Assembly: GCA_021397845.1 (NCBI GenBank)
Contig: CM038044.1
Coordinates: forward strand, 42,084,354-42,148,353
Direction: 5' to 3'
From: Areca catechu
Lineage: Eukaryota > Streptophyta > Magnoliopsida > Arecales > Arecaceae
Length of the DNA stretch: 64,000 nt
In this document: positions 1 to 11,447 of the stretch, piece after piece
How positions within the stretch are numbered: the first letter of the stretch is position 1
Layout of the letters: each line of letters opens with the position of its first letter
The notes under the pieces: generated by a model
What the model was told of the DNA's origin: nothing
Databases searched by the model: none
Seen by the model: the letters and a program-made list of their open reading frames with translations, nothing else
Made by a program: the position numbers and the translations under genes

Positions 1-1063
1 TTCTCTTGAAGAACAAGGTTAGGAGGCGCCACCTACTTACCTTTTGAAGCCACCAATCAACATTTTTGGAACCTCTTGGCCGGCCATATGTGTGGGAATT
101 GATTCTACAAACCTAATTTGAAGATCCACCCCATTAGTCCCACATGAGAAGATGTAAAACCCTACTCTCTTGTAAAGTCCTATAAATTAAACCCCTCTTG
201 TAAATTTTAAAATCATCTAATGAATGAATCCAATTTATGTGTGAGCAAACTTTGTGTTTCTCTCTTCCGTACTTGCATCCAGGTGTTGAGCTCCGTGAGG
301 GAGTAAATCCGGGTTCCCCAAGAACCTTGAGGAGGTGTGAGATCTCCAACCCCAAAACCCTAGGTTAGCCACTTCACTTCCAAACCCTAGCCACCCTTCA
401 TCCTCTTCTTTCCACCAAACCCTAGCCTACCCCATCTCTCACGGCCACTCTCTCCAAGTCAAGGCCGACCACCAGCATCTAGGTCCAGTCCGGATACTTC
501 AGATTCAGAGCAATTCCCAGAGGAAGTCAGATTAGCCTCCAGGAGAATCCAGATTTCAACAACATCAGCTTTCAAGTTCTTCAATCTGGTAAATCCTTCC
601 TTGAGTATCTGGTTCCATAAATTGTTCTTCTTCTTTCCCAGATCTTGAGTTCAAGAGAAGCCAACTCTGCCAAAGGACCAGTATTGGAGGATCCATTGCG
701 AAGATATCTGAATCCGGGGATCCAACAATCTGCTCAAGAGAGTCCTTCCACTAACTCTGTGAAGATCACTGCCTGGTCTGTAACCCTTCTCTTCTCTTTA
801 CTTCTGTCCTGTTGAAAGTTCAGAGCGAAACCCTAGGTCTGGGAGTTTCTCAACCCCCAGCGATCCTTTACTTATGAACTATTCTGATAACCTAGTTTCT
901 TTTAAATTATGCTTTCAATTATTACATAGTTTCTTTCAATTTAGTTTAATTTTCCTTTGAGTCAAAGCCGACTTCTGAAAATATTAAAAAAAAAAAAACA
1001 AAAAAAAAAAAAGAATTAGTCTTAATTTACTTCCGCATCGCATCACCTTTTCGTTCTGCATCA
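1..1063 (+). repeat. G1 5' LTR (partial)
   Basis: Matches 7270-8318 almost base for base, including a CT-rich stretch, the GTTCCCCAAGAACCTTGAGG segment and a poly-A run near the end. The end is placed at TTCTGCATCA, just before the tRNA primer site. A TATA-like TATAAATT at 181-188 probably sits in the promoter, as it does at 7450-7457 in the other copy. The poly-A run near 987-1012 is about 14 bases longer than in the 3' LTR, which explains the length difference. Confidence 0.93.
181..188 (+). promoter_or_regulatory. Putative TATA box in G1 5' LTR
   Basis: TATAAATT lies in both G1 LTR copies at the same place (also 7450-7457), followed about 50 bases later by AATGAATGAATCC. This fits an LTR promoter, but the call rests on motif and position only. 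Confidence 0.45.
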
Positions 1064-1067
1064 TTTT

Positions 1068-1080
1068 TGATATCAGAGCC
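1068..1080 (+). other. G1 primer-binding site (variant)
   Basis: TGATATCAGAGCC four bases after the LTR end. Most elements in this window carry TGGTATCAGAGCC, complementary to the 3' end of initiator-Met tRNA; here the third base is A instead of G. The G-to-A change would weaken primer pairing and is probably decay after insertion. Confidence 0.8.
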
Positions 1081-1968
1081 CTGTCTAGGGTTTCTGATTT
1101 GTTTACATGTTTTGAGTGTCTCTCTTTTTTACTTTGTCTGCTCGAAGTAGACTCCCCAGGATGTCCGGTCCTAGGAACGAAGCGAGGTGAAAACCTCCTC
1201 TTCCCATTTCATGGGGTGTTCCTAGGGCGTGTAGGGGATCCGCTGGGTTACAACTTCGTAGCAAGAATTGTAAACGGGAGAAGCACTTTGTTTTCAGTCT
1301 GTAACTACCCTATTTCAGGAATTGTTTCTCATTGCAGGTAACTCCAAATTGCATGATTTTTGTTTTACTGGAACCAGTATAATTGAAACTAGTTTACATA
1401 ATTTTTCTGTGATTTATTGGCTTCCTTGAAATTTCTGAGAGCTAAATTATAGCAACTCTGTTTCTGTGTTTCTGCAATTCAATTATTTTGAGTGATCATC
1501 TCCTAATTCATCTTAAGGGCAATTGAGCATCTAAGATAAGGGAAGGAGTTGATAACCTCTCTTTAGCCCAAAACCACCACCCATTCATTCGATCCTAAGC
1601 CTAATTCTAAAATTTATTAGACTTAATTTTCCCTAGTGGGCTAGGGACATCAACAAGTCAGGTCAGGGCTAGTGTTGAGTCAGTTTGTCTAGTTACTCTG
1701 TGTGTGCTTTGTACTCAGTGTCTAGAACGGTGGTTCAGGGATTCTATCTCGAAGGGCTTGTGTGCTGGTCCGTGTACCTGGCTAATCACTGATTGGTGTC
1801 TAGGATTCGCATCTAGGGACCTAACACTCCCCTTACACCTGCCTGGCTGAGTCCCGAGTTACTACAGGCTAGCTTGCCACTCTGATTGGGCATCTAGTTT
1901 GGGCTCTAGGTCTAGTTAGCCCGTAGTCATTCAGTTGAGTCTCATTTGGTGTGTTTGCTTGCATCATC
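1081..1968 (+). other. G1 untranslated leader
   Basis: About 890 bases between PBS and gag with no supported gene. It holds the conserved block at 1715-1850 (separate entry). Small open frames here, such as one at 1099-1341, have no match to retrotransposon proteins and are not supported as genes. Confidence 0.75.
1715..1850 (+). promoter_or_regulatory. Conserved leader block shared with copia leaders
   Basis: Contains GTGTCTAGAACGGTGGTTC, then CCTGGCTAAT, then ATTGGTGTCTAGGA and CTGCCTGGCTGAG. The same ordered blocks occur in the leaders of gypsy G2 (21425-21558, minus) and copia C1 (11448-11590), and less perfectly in C4, C5 and C6. Two small stems are possible: CT(A)GAA with TTCAG around a CGGTGG loop, and CTAAT (1782-1786) with ATTGG (1792-1796). 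Function unknown; an RNA structure is inferred. Confidence 0.6.
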
Positions 1969-3232
1969 ATGTCGACCCGGAATGGAGTACCCTACCAACC
2001 TGGTCAAACCCAACCTGATTTAGAGGCCATGGTTAGAGCTCTTACTGAGAGTATGAACAAATTGAGTCAGGATGTGACTGCCACTGTTGCCCAGTTTAAA
2101 GAACAAGTCCATGAGAATTTTGCCCAGCTTAGGGATCGAGTCCAAGTACTTGAGGAACCTAGGCATCAGAATTGGACTCCTGACCCAGATTTTTAATGTA
2201 CCTCAACCTCACCCACACCAAGAGCCTAGAAGACCTTTATACAGAGATCCTGAACCTAATCATAGGAGGCCTGACCCAGAACCTGAAGATAGAGATGATA
2301 GGTTCATTCGAAACATCAAATTAGATACACTCACTTTTGATGGTAGCTTAAACCCTAAGGTGTATTCTGATTGGGAGGGTGAGATGGACCAGTACTTTGA
2401 GTGGTATGCCATGTCTGAAAAAAGGAAGTTCAAGTTTGCCAAGATGAAGTTAGTACGTCAAGCTAGGTTATACTGGGGGAACATTGAGCTAACCACTAGA
2501 AGACGAAATATAGAGCCCATAACCACTTGGCAGGGTATGAAAGAGAAACTTAGAGATAAGTACCTACCCATTTCATACTAGCAGAATCTGTTAGACCAAT
2601 AGCAGACTTTGAAATAAGGGAACCGATCTGTATCAGACTACATAACCACCTTTGATGAATACCTGATGAGATGTGATGTGAGTGAAGCCCATGAGGTCAC
2701 TTTGTCTAGGTTTAGGGCTGGACTTAGGGAAGACATAAAAAGGGAGTTGTTTCTGAGAGAGGTTACTGACCTAGACCAAGCCTATCAGATTGCACTGAAC
2801 ACTGAGAAGTTTCAAAGAGGACCCATGCCTTCTAGGGTTAGTGCCCCAATCCCAAGAAATGGACCTAGCCAAGTTACCCCTAGTAAGCCTAATCAGGGTA
2901 TTCCCATCCCTAGGCCCATGGACAAAGGTAAGGCACCTGACACCCAGAGAACCCCTAGTATCATCTGTTTTAAGTGCCAGAAGTCCGGTCATATCTCTAA
3001 CCAGTGCACAGCCATAGCTTGTTTTAAGTGCCATAAGGTAGGTCATGTTTCTAGCCAGTGCCCTCATAGATCCCTTTACATAGAAGAAGGAGAAGAAGAG
3101 AATTCCGGACCCAATGAGGAGTTTGAAGAAGAAGTTTATGAGGCCGGAATGAATTTGGTCGATGAGTATGAAGGAGAGGAGGAATCCATAGAGTCTGACC
3201 AATTTGGGGTTGTGAGATGCATCCTGTCCTAG
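1969..3232 (+). pseudogene. gag: G1 gag (capsid and two zinc knuckles), disrupted
   Basis: Encodes the structural Gag part of a gag-pol polyprotein. The start at 1969 (MSTRNGVPYQP) matches the start seen in G2 (MSTRSGTSYQPP). A frameshift near 2190 moves the frame; the capsid region follows (YSDWEGEMDQYFEWY near 2360-2405). In-frame stops lie near 2579, 2597 and 2615. Two intact CCHC knuckles follow: CFKCQKSGHISNQC (2966-3007) and CFKCHKVGHVSSQC (3020-3061), then an acidic tail. The TAG at 3230 is a mutation rather than a true gag end, because G3 reads through the same place into protease. Confidence 0.9.
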
Positions 3233-6200
3233 AATAGAGTTCAGGAAGATTGGCGTAGGACTAACATCCTACAAACTTTCATTAAACTAGGGGATAAGGT
3301 ATGTAAGATCATCATAGATAGTGGGAGCTGTGTGAATGCCATTTCTGCTAGCACTGTCAAAATGTTAGGCTTAACCCCAGTACCCCACCCCAACCCCTAT
3401 AAGGTTTCTTGGGTAGACTCTACCTCTATACCCATCTAGTCTAGATATCAGGTCCAAATCCAAATGCAATCCTATCAAGAGAAGATTTGGTGTGATGTCT
3501 TGCCCATGGGGGTAAGCAGTATAATTCTTGGAAGACCTTGGTTATATGATCATGATGCCACCCTCTTAGGAAAATCCAACACCTGTGTCTTTAGTTTTAA
3601 TGGGAAGAAAATCACAATCCATTCAGTCCCTCCTAAGGACAAGGTAGCTAAAGGACCCAATAAGGTCAGAGAGATGAAGACTGGAGTGAACCTAATTAGT
3701 GCTAAGGATCTAGAACAAGAAATTCATAGTGGTTCACCCACTTGGATGTTGACTGCTAAGGAACTTAGGACTCCTACACCCTCAGAGCCTCCTCAGAAAG
3801 TTAGGCCTTTGCTAGAAGAATTTGAGGATGTTTTTCTCGAGGATCTGCCAGACCACCTTCCACCTCTTAGGGATATCTAGCATTCCATAGATTTAATCCC
3901 AGGAGCTACTTTACCCAACTTGCCCCATTATAGGATGAATCCATCTGAGCATAAGGAACTGCAAAAGCAAGTTGGAGAATTGTTGAGGAAGGGGTTCATT
4001 AGAGAGAGTCTTAGCCCTTGTGCAGTCCCTGCACTTCTAACCCCAAAAAGGGATGGCACGTGGAGGATGTGTGTTGATAGTCATGCCATCAACAAAATCA
4101 CAATCAAGTATAGGTTCCCCATCCCTAGACTAGATGACATGCTAGATATGATGGCCAGTGCAATGGTTTTTTCTAAAATTGATCTCAAGAGCGGCTATCA
4201 TCAGGTTAGGATTAGACCAGGGGATGAGTGGAAAACCGCTTTCAAAACTAAGGATGGTCTCTATGAATGGGTTGTTATGCCTTTTGGGTTGTCCAATGCC
4301 CCTAGTACTTTCATGAGGATTATGACCCAGGTGCTTAGAGCTTTCATAGGGAAGTTTGTAGTGGTCTATTTTGATGACATCCTGATCTATAGTAAGACCC
4401 CTGCAGATCACCTAGGTCACCTTAGACAAGTCTGCCAAGTTTTGAGGAATGATAGTCTCTACGGTAATCTCAAAAAGTGTGAATTCATGACCAATAGAGT
4501 TATCTTCCTTGGTTTTGTAGTAACCCTTGACGGCGTGGCTGCCGATCCAGAAAAGATTAGGTCCATAGTAGAATGGCCAGAGCCGACTAGTGTGCATGAA
4601 GTCCGAAGTTTCCACGGCTTGGCTACCTTCTATAGGCGATTCATCAAGGGGTTTAGTATTGTAGTTGCTCCTATCACAGACTGTATTAGGAAGGAAGAAT
4701 TTCAGTGGACTAAAGCAGCCCATAAAGCCTTCCTCGATCTTAAGGATAGGATGACCCAGGCACCCATTTTGAGGTTACCCGACTTTTCTAAAGTATTTGA
4801 GGTTGCCTGTGATGCTTCAGGAGTAGGCATAGGTGGAGTCCTAAGCCAAGAGAACCATCCCGTAGCATTCTTTAGTGAAAAACTTAATGATGCTAAGCTT
4901 AGGTATTCTACTATGATAAGGAGTTTTATGCGATAGTGCAAGCTTTGCGTTACTGGAGACATTATTTGCTACCGCAAGAATTTGTGCTGTTTTCGGATCA
5001 TGAGGCTCTTAGATTCTTGAATTCCCAGAAGAAGCTTAACCCTAGGCATGCTAAGTGGGTAGAGTATATCCAGTCCTATACTTTTGTTTTGAAACATAAG
5101 GCTGGAACTGAAAATAAGGTAGCTGATGCCCTTAGTCGTCGATCTTTGTTATTGAATTCTGTTAGGGCTGAAGTCATAGGGTTTGAGCAGATCAAAGAGG
5201 AATATGAGTCGTATCCAAATTTTAAGACTGTGTACCAGGATCTAACTCAAGGACCATCTAGTGAACATAAGGATTATACCCTTTTAGATGGCTTTCTGTT
5301 CTTTAAGAATAGGCTTTGCATCCCTAGAACTTCTCTTAGGAAATTTTTGATTTGGAAAATTCATGCTGGAGTTTAGCTGGCCATTTCGGAAAAGACAAGA
5401 CCACCCTGGCTATTGAAGACCACTTTTTCTGGCCTAGCTTAAAAAGAGATGTAGCACACATTATGGCTAGGTGTCGGACCTGCGCTGTGGCCAAACAGCG
5501 AAAACAGAACACGGCCTTTATACCCCACTCCCTGTCCCAGATCGACCTTGGCAAGATGTGAGCATGGACTTTGTGTTAGGTTTGCCTAAGACCCAGAGGA
5601 GGCATGACTCTATCTGTGTTGTAGTTGACCGATTTTCCAAGATGGCCCATTTCTTGCCTTGTTCCCAAATATTTGATGCGTCTAAGGTAGCCACCCTATT
5701 CTTTAATGAGATCGTTCGACTCCATGGCCTACCTAAGACCATTGTTTCAGATAAGGATGTCCGGTTCACCAGCTATTTCTGGAAAACCCTTTGGCATAAG
5801 TTAGGGACAAAACTTAAGTTTTCAACTGCCTATCATCCCCAAACTGATGGCCAAACCGAAGTAGTGAACCATAGTTTAGGCAATCTGTTAAGGTGTCTTG
5901 TTGGTGAAAACATTAAGAACTGGGATTTGTACTTACCTAGAGCTGAATTTGCATACAATGACTCGGTCAATAGGTCTACAGGTAAGAGTCCATTTAAAAT
6001 TGTGCATGGTTACAAACCTCACACACCTCTTGACCTAGCTCCTTTACCAGTCCACACACGAGTCTTCGAGTCTGCCGAAGTTTTTGCACAGCATATAAAA
6101 GACTTGCATAAAGAAATTCATGCCAAAATAAACTTAAGTAATGAAACTTATAAGAAGTTGGCTGATTCTCAAAGGCAAGTCAAAACTTTTAATGAGGGAG

Positions 6201-6667
6201 ACTATGTAATGATTAGGTTAAGGCCTGAACGGTTTCCTCCTGGAACCATTAGAAAGTTACATGCTAGAGGAGCTGGACCATTTAGAGTGGTGAAGAGAGT
6301 AGGATCCAATGCCTATGTGCTCGAGTTGCCTCCAGAACTAGGCATTAGCTCCACTTTCAACATTACAGACCTAGTAGAGTATAGAGAGCCAGCTGTGATT
6401 CCCAGTAAGCCTTTTGAGCCTAATCCTACTCTTGAGAGTGAACCCAACCCTGTGTGTCCACCCACAAACTGGCCTGTAAGGAAAGAGCAGATTGAAAAGA
6501 TCCTGGATGATCAGGTTATCTCTACTCGTAATCGAGGATACCAAAGATACCTGGTCCGCTGGCAAGGAAGGCCAGATTCTGATGACTATTGGATCTCCCG
6601 AGAAGAATTACAAGAATTGGACCCAGACCTCTTGAAGAGATACCAGAGCCAGCTTGATCCATACTAG
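3233..6667 (+). pseudogene. pol: G1 pol: protease, RT, RNase H, integrase, chromodomain
   Basis: Domains in order: aspartic protease with DSG at 3317-3325; RT from about 3890 with YFDD at 4367-4378; RNase H from ACDASGVGIGG near 4807 to VADALSRR near 5135; integrase with zinc-binding CRTC near 5475 and catalytic Asp 5567, Asp 5750 and Glu 5858 (spacing about 61 and 36 codons); C-terminal chromodomain (YLVRWQGRPDSDDYWISREE, about 6490-6612). Stop at 6665. Breaks: stops near 3437 and 3878, and frameshifts near 4912, 5370 and 5515, each fitting a one-base loss compared with G3. The chromodomain places it in the chromovirus clade, which targets integration to modified histones. Confidence 0.93.
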
Positions 6668-6690
6668 ACAGGGTCGAGTTCCTCCCACCC

Positions 6691-6699
6691 CGGTAGAAT
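6691..6699 (+). other. G1 polypurine tract (degenerate)
   Basis: CGGTAGAAT immediately before the 3' LTR. The same place reads GGGAGAAT in G4 and G5, so a purine tract priming plus-strand DNA synthesis is inferred, partly eroded here. Confidence 0.5.
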
Positions 6700-8318
6700 T
6701 GGTGCGGGCACCAGACTCAGAAGAAGACTTCAGGGCTCCATCTGGATCTCTGATTGACCTTGCCCGAAGAATTAGGATTTTCTGGTTTGTAATAAGGGTT
6801 GACTTGATCAACTCAATTTTAGCTTGAGTCTGTATTTCCCTGTAATTTAATTTTGTTGAGTCATGTTGACTCAGTAGTGGTCTAGGACTTCTCCAGGGTG
6901 TCACATTTTCTCCCAAGGCCAAGCAAGTGGGCGCCACACTCCCAGCCACACTCCCAGCCACACGCTTGAGTCCAGGGGGCGCCACATCTCCATCCAGTAT
7001 GCTCTGGTCCCTACACCACAAGATAGCAGGTCCCTTCTCTCATGCGCCACTTGAGGAGAAAATAATCTGGGATCCATAATTCAAGGGGGCGGCCCAAAAC
7101 ATTCCATAAGAGCCAAGCTATGTAAAAAAGGAAGCTCTTCTTGGGGAGCACTTCAAGGGGGTGCCCAATCCATGCCAAAAACGCCCAAAGCAAAGATGGG
7201 AAGATCCATTACTTAGGGAGAAAGAAAAGGAGGTGTCCAAAAGAGTTGAGCCATGGAAGGAAAGAAATTTTCTCTTGAAGAACAAGGTTAGGAGGCGCCA
7301 CCTACTTACCTTTTGAAGCCACCAATCAACATTTTTGGAACCTCTTAGCCGGCCATATGTGTGGGAATTGATTCTACAAACCTAATTTGAAGATCCACCC
7401 CATTAGTCCCACATGGGAAGATGTAAAACCCTGCTCTCTTGTAAAGTCCTATAAATTAAACCCCTCTTGTAAATTTTAAAATCATCTAATGAATGAATCC
7501 AATTTATGTGTGAGCAAACTTTGTGTTTCTCTCTTCCGCACTTGCATCCAGGTGTTGAGCTCTGTGAGGGAGTAAATCTGGGTTCCCCAAGAACCTTGAG
7601 GAGGTGTGAGATCTCCAACCCCAAAACCCTAGGTTAGCCACTTCACTTCCAAACCCTAGCCACCCTTCATCCTCTTCTTTCCACCAAACCATAGCCTACC
7701 CCATCCCTCACGGCCACTCTCTCCAAGTCAAGGCCGACCACCAGCATCCAGGTCCAGTCCGGATACTTCAGATTCAGAGCAATTCCCAGAGGAAGTCAGA
7801 TCAGCCTCCAGGAGAATCCGGATTTCAGCAACATCAGCTTTCAAGTTCTTCAATCTGGTAAATCCTTCTTTGAGTATCTGGTTCCATAAATTGTTCTTCT
7901 TCTTTCCCATATCTTGAGTTCAGGAGAAGCCAACTCTACCAAAGGACCAGTATTGGAGGATCCATTGCGAAGATATCTGAATCCGGGGATCCAACAATCT
8001 GCTCAAGAGAGTCCTTCCACTAACTCTGTGAAGATCACTACCTGGTCTGTAACCCTTCTCTTCTCTTTACTTCTGTCATGTTGAAAGTTCAGAGCGAAAC
8101 CCTAGGTCTGGGAGTTTCTCAACCCCCAGCGATCCTTTACTTCTGAACTACTCTGATAACCTAGTTTCTTTTAAATTGTGCTTTCAATTATTACATAGTT
8201 TCTTTTAATTTAGTTTAACTTTCTTTTGAGTCAAAGCCAACTTCTGAAAATATTAAAAAAAAAAAAAGAATTATTCTTAATTTACTTTCGCATCGCATCA
8301 CCTTTTCATTCTGCATTA
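6700..8318 (+). repeat. G1 3' LTR
   Basis: Begins TGGTGCGGGCACCAG, matching LTR starts of G2 and G4 (TGGTGSGG...ACCAG), and ends CTGCATTA where the 5' copy has CTGCATCA. About 1.62 kb. Bases from 7270 on match the visible 5' LTR with scattered differences. TATAAATT at 7450-7457. The sequence after 8318 is unrelated minus-strand gag, so the boundary is clear. Confidence 0.92.
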
Positions 8319-8616
8319 GATCAGGGTTTGGGGTCCTCCTAGGTTCAGGATTATAGTATGGGTCAGGATGATGGGTTCTCCTAGGTTCAGCCTCATGGTC
8401 TGGATTAGGGTTTGGGATCCTCCTAGGGTTTGGATCATAATAAGGGTCATGGCGAGGGGTTCTCCAAGGATGAGGGGACTCAGGATCTGGCTCAGACTAT
8501 GACCCATGGGTTCTCTCTATGGTCTCTACACGGCCCTCTAACTGATCAAACCTATTAGCAAGATGTTCAAGTCTATTGTTGGTTTGGGTACCGGACTGAG
8601 TTAACTGGGTCATCTA
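8319..8616 (-). pseudogene. gag: G2 gag fragment (between G1 and C1)
   Basis: Read on the minus strand this continues the G2 gag N-terminal region that begins at 21329, separated from it by the C1 insertion. It contains repeated Pro/Asn-rich units ending in ...LGGPQTL(I), equivalent to the PEPNHRRPDPEPED spacer in G1 gag. At least one frame disruption and a stop are present. The remainder of G2 lies left of the window beyond G1. Bases 8612-8616 (ATCTA) are one copy of the C1 target duplication. Confidence 0.8.
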
Positions 8617-10986
8617 TGAAAGGGATATGCCCTATAAGCCAATCAATATTGTATCTCCCAAATCAATGTAATTGACAATATTCTAATAAAGGCATTATTT
8701 TTCGTCATATGCTGTGTTTTTATTATGATGAACCCCATAGATTAGGGCTATGATTTTAGGGTTATGATGAGATCATACCAGTGAGACCTAAAGTCTTAAA
8801 ACCTTAATCTAAAATATTCCTAGTCAAAGGAACCCTGAGTAGGGGATCAGGATTTTTTTCGGTAAGACTAGCACATCCCATGTATACTGGAAAGGGTGAC
8901 TGCTCTCACAGTTACTTGTGTATAACACTAATACTAGGATGTGGGTGCTCATTAGTGAATGAGTTCACTGATATGATCCAACTTGAGAACATCTAATGGA
9001 GTCTTAGCTACATGTCAATAGAAGGTTCTCATAGTGGGAGTAGTACAAGTAATCCTTTGACCTAAGACTGCCATAAGTACCTTATGTACATGAACCCATC
9101 CTTTGGTTCAATCCTAATCATGACATTGAGTCATGCACAAGATTGATACTGGGAATGGTGAATTGTATATGAAGGTAATGAGTAGGTCAACAAGGAATCG
9201 ATCACTCTTAGTAAAGGAGGTTGCATCCAGCTAGTTATCAATCGGATGATGATTCAGGGAATCTTTGATCAAAGTAAAGATATTAGAGATGGTTTCTAAT
9301 ATCAAGATAATTGAATCATCAATATAAGATTGAGCTAGAAATAAATATAATATTGGATTTGATATATATCCATATCCATAATTATATTTTGGGTGCAGGC
9401 TGATCGAAAGATTTAATTGTACGGTAACTTTCTACTGAAGGGTAGTTTTGGTATTTCACCAGAATTTCCATATCTTCCGGGTAGACATGACACGATGCTA
9501 GACGTCAATCTTGTCTTGTGGGTTGATCAAATTTAAATATCACTTATTAGGAAGAGTCCTAATTGATCAAGTCGGGTGAGCTCGATTTGACCTTAATCGA
9601 TTAGAAAGAGTTCTAATCAAGTTAGGTCAACTTGTACTCAGACCTATTGCCGGCTGGATATGGAATCCAATGGGTCACACACTTAAGATGATTGATCAAG
9701 AGTTTAATTTGTAATTAAATCATCTTTGCATGATAACACTCTAGCAGGTGTTGCAAACCCTATCTTCTATTCGAATTGGATTTGAATTAGGGTTCCGAAT
9801 TGGATCAATTTGGGTTCTAATTGGACCTAATTAGACCCTAATTAAAATATATAGGACTTTGGGCTAACCCATGGCTAAGACTACATCTTAGTTAACACCC
9901 AAGCCCATCCATATAGGCCGCCCAAAAAAAAAAAAAATTGTGCGCGTGGATAAGAGGAAAGACTCCACGCGTGCATGGACTATTCATGCGTGCGTGAAGT
10001 CTTCTTATTTCACCGTATTTTTTTTTTTGGCTGGTCATTCCCTATTAGCGCATCTCCTAATGACCATTAGATGATCATCTAATGGTTTGGGAGATTTTGA
10101 GAAAGAAAGAAGGCGCTGACTCTTCCTGGTTGAGTGAAATAACGTCTCTTCGGAGACTGAAACATCGCGACTTCCTTCTTCTTAAAACTTCACGGCTTTT
10201 CTTTTAGGAAGAGCCGTGAGAAGGAAGGAGAGGGCATGAGAAATATGGAAAGCCGGGAGAAATAGTTTACGGAGAGTTGTGAAGGCATCTTTTTGTAGTC
10301 TATTTAAGGAACAGAGGCTTCGGGTGTTTTTCTGATGTACGACAGAAGTCTTTTTATTTTTCTTTCCTTTCTTGGAGACTGATTCCTCCTTATCTTGTTT
10401 AGGACACAAGAGTTTCCCTTTTACAGAGTTCTCTTCTCTGTTGAAACTCAAGTCTAAAACAAGAGATAGGAAGAATCTCTCGAACGGTAAAAGAAAAGAA
10501 TATCTACTCTGTTTTCTATTTCCTTTACATTAAGACATTAGTGTCTTAAATCCTCCTCCTTCAAGACAAGAGAGTATTCTTACGACAAGGTCTTAAGAAA
10601 GGGAGAGGAAGAAGAAAGAAAGGAAGTAAGAAGTCCCTGCCGTGGAGTTTTTTAGCCATAGTCCTCTTGAGTTCTAGGAGAAGAATTCAAGTGAAGGAAC
10701 TTTTGAAGAAGCAAGCATCTTGATAAATTTTCTTGTGGATCATCATTGGAGGGTGGACATTTGGATGCCTGGTGAATTCAAAAGGGTCATTCAACATCAA
10801 GTTTTGATTCTACATCAAAATTGGATTTAGCGATAACAGGTTAGTGCCCTAATTCTAATAGTGTAGGTTTGCATGTTTCTCATATGTTTTAATCCAGAAT
10901 AAGGAGATCCTGGCTAAGGGTTTTTTTGGTATAAATTTCATCATTTTGAAATTATCTTTTAACTATGGTGCACTGGAAACCTTTCA
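8617..10986 (+). repeat. C1 5' LTR
   Basis: Starts TGAAAGGGATATGCCC and ends GGAAACCTTTCA, followed at once by the PBS. Nearly identical to 18776-21171. The length is close to the 2.38 kb LTR of C4, with which it shares segments such as GAATCGATCACTCTTAG. It contains two inverted repeats (separate entry). No coding capacity is supported; a short minus-strand frame at 10182-10451 is incidental. Confidence 0.96.
9950..10085 (+). repeat. Inverted repeats in the C1 LTR
   Basis: Left arm 9950-9977 (ATAAGAGGAAAGACTCCACG...) pairs with right arm 9984-10007 (...GTGAAGTCTTCTTAT) with a four-base bulge and few mismatches around a short loop. Next to it, 10064-10085 is a perfect 22-base palindrome with half-site CCATTAGATGA. 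Both recur in the 3' LTR near 20108-20168 and 20223-20244 with small changes. Confidence 0.7.
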
Positions 10987-10987
10987 G

Positions 10988-11000
10988 TGGTATCAGAGCC
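10988..11000 (+). other. C1 primer-binding site
   Basis: TGGTATCAGAGCC one base after the LTR end, complementary to the initiator-Met tRNA 3' end, the usual primer for plant LTR retrotransposons. Confidence 0.95.
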
Positions 11001-11208
11001 ACCCTTATTACAGTTAAAACATATGGAAATTATTTATTTGTGTTTTTATTGTAGTGTCGCATGTTAGGGTTTTAAACCCTTGAATGCTAATACACTTAGC
11101 ATATTTATGGAATGCATTTATGTTTGATAATTTATGTTTGATGTGTGTCACTAATTAGGGTTTTTTCACTCAAACCCTAATTATTATAGAGTTATGTTTA
11201 GTTTTGAA

Positions 11209-11286
11209 GTCATCATACTGAAATAAGGTTGCCCTGGCATAATGGTGGATCCATTATGTGGTAAATGGTTGTCCTAGTATGATGAC
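11209..11286 (+). promoter_or_regulatory. Two-tier leader stem in C1
   Basis: Outer arms GTCATCATACT (11209-11219) and AGTATGATGAC (11276-11286) pair perfectly over 11 bases. Inside, CATAATGG (11238-11245) and CCATTATG (11251-11258) form a perfect 8-base stem with loop TGGAT. The copia C2 leader keeps the flanking text (AAGGTTGTCCTG ... AATGGTTGTCCTA) but has a different inner stem, CTATAGGG with CCCTATAG (23482-23503). Conserved flanks with changed but still complementary arms suggest a selected RNA fold. Confidence 0.65.
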
Positions 11287-11447
11287 ACACTTAGCACATA
11301 TTTTCTTATTTATAAGAATCATATGTTGCGATAAATTTTATAAGGATGTGCTGGCAATTTATAAATCCCTCCTCTTAAAAATTATATTAAGTCTTAGTAT
11401 ATTTAATTGACAAGAATCACCAGTCATGATGAACAATTGATCATTTC

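Larger units (their letters stand above)
1..8318 (+). mobile_element. G1: Ty3/gypsy chromovirus, 5' end cut by window edge
   Basis: LTR retrotransposon with order LTR, PBS, leader, gag, protease, RT, RNase H, integrase, chromodomain, LTR. The sequence from base 1 recurs from base 7270, which identifies the paired LTRs; about 570 bases of the 5' LTR lie left of the window. Its right end abuts a minus-strand gag fragment (G2), so G1 inserted into G2. The flank after the 3' LTR is GATCA, but the matching duplication is outside the window. The coding region is dead through several stops and at least four frameshifts. Confidence 0.95.

Noticed and set aside
960..1015. Poly-A run as a SINE or LINE tail
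   Set aside because: It is present in both G1 LTRs at the same place with a length difference and has no flanking duplication, so it is part of the LTR.
2771..3202. 143-residue minus-strand frame
   Set aside because: Antisense to G1 gag, including its zinc-knuckle region; a shadow frame.
10182..10451. 89-residue minus-strand frame in C1 LTR
   Set aside because: Lys/Asn-rich frame within an LTR, with no domain; incidental.
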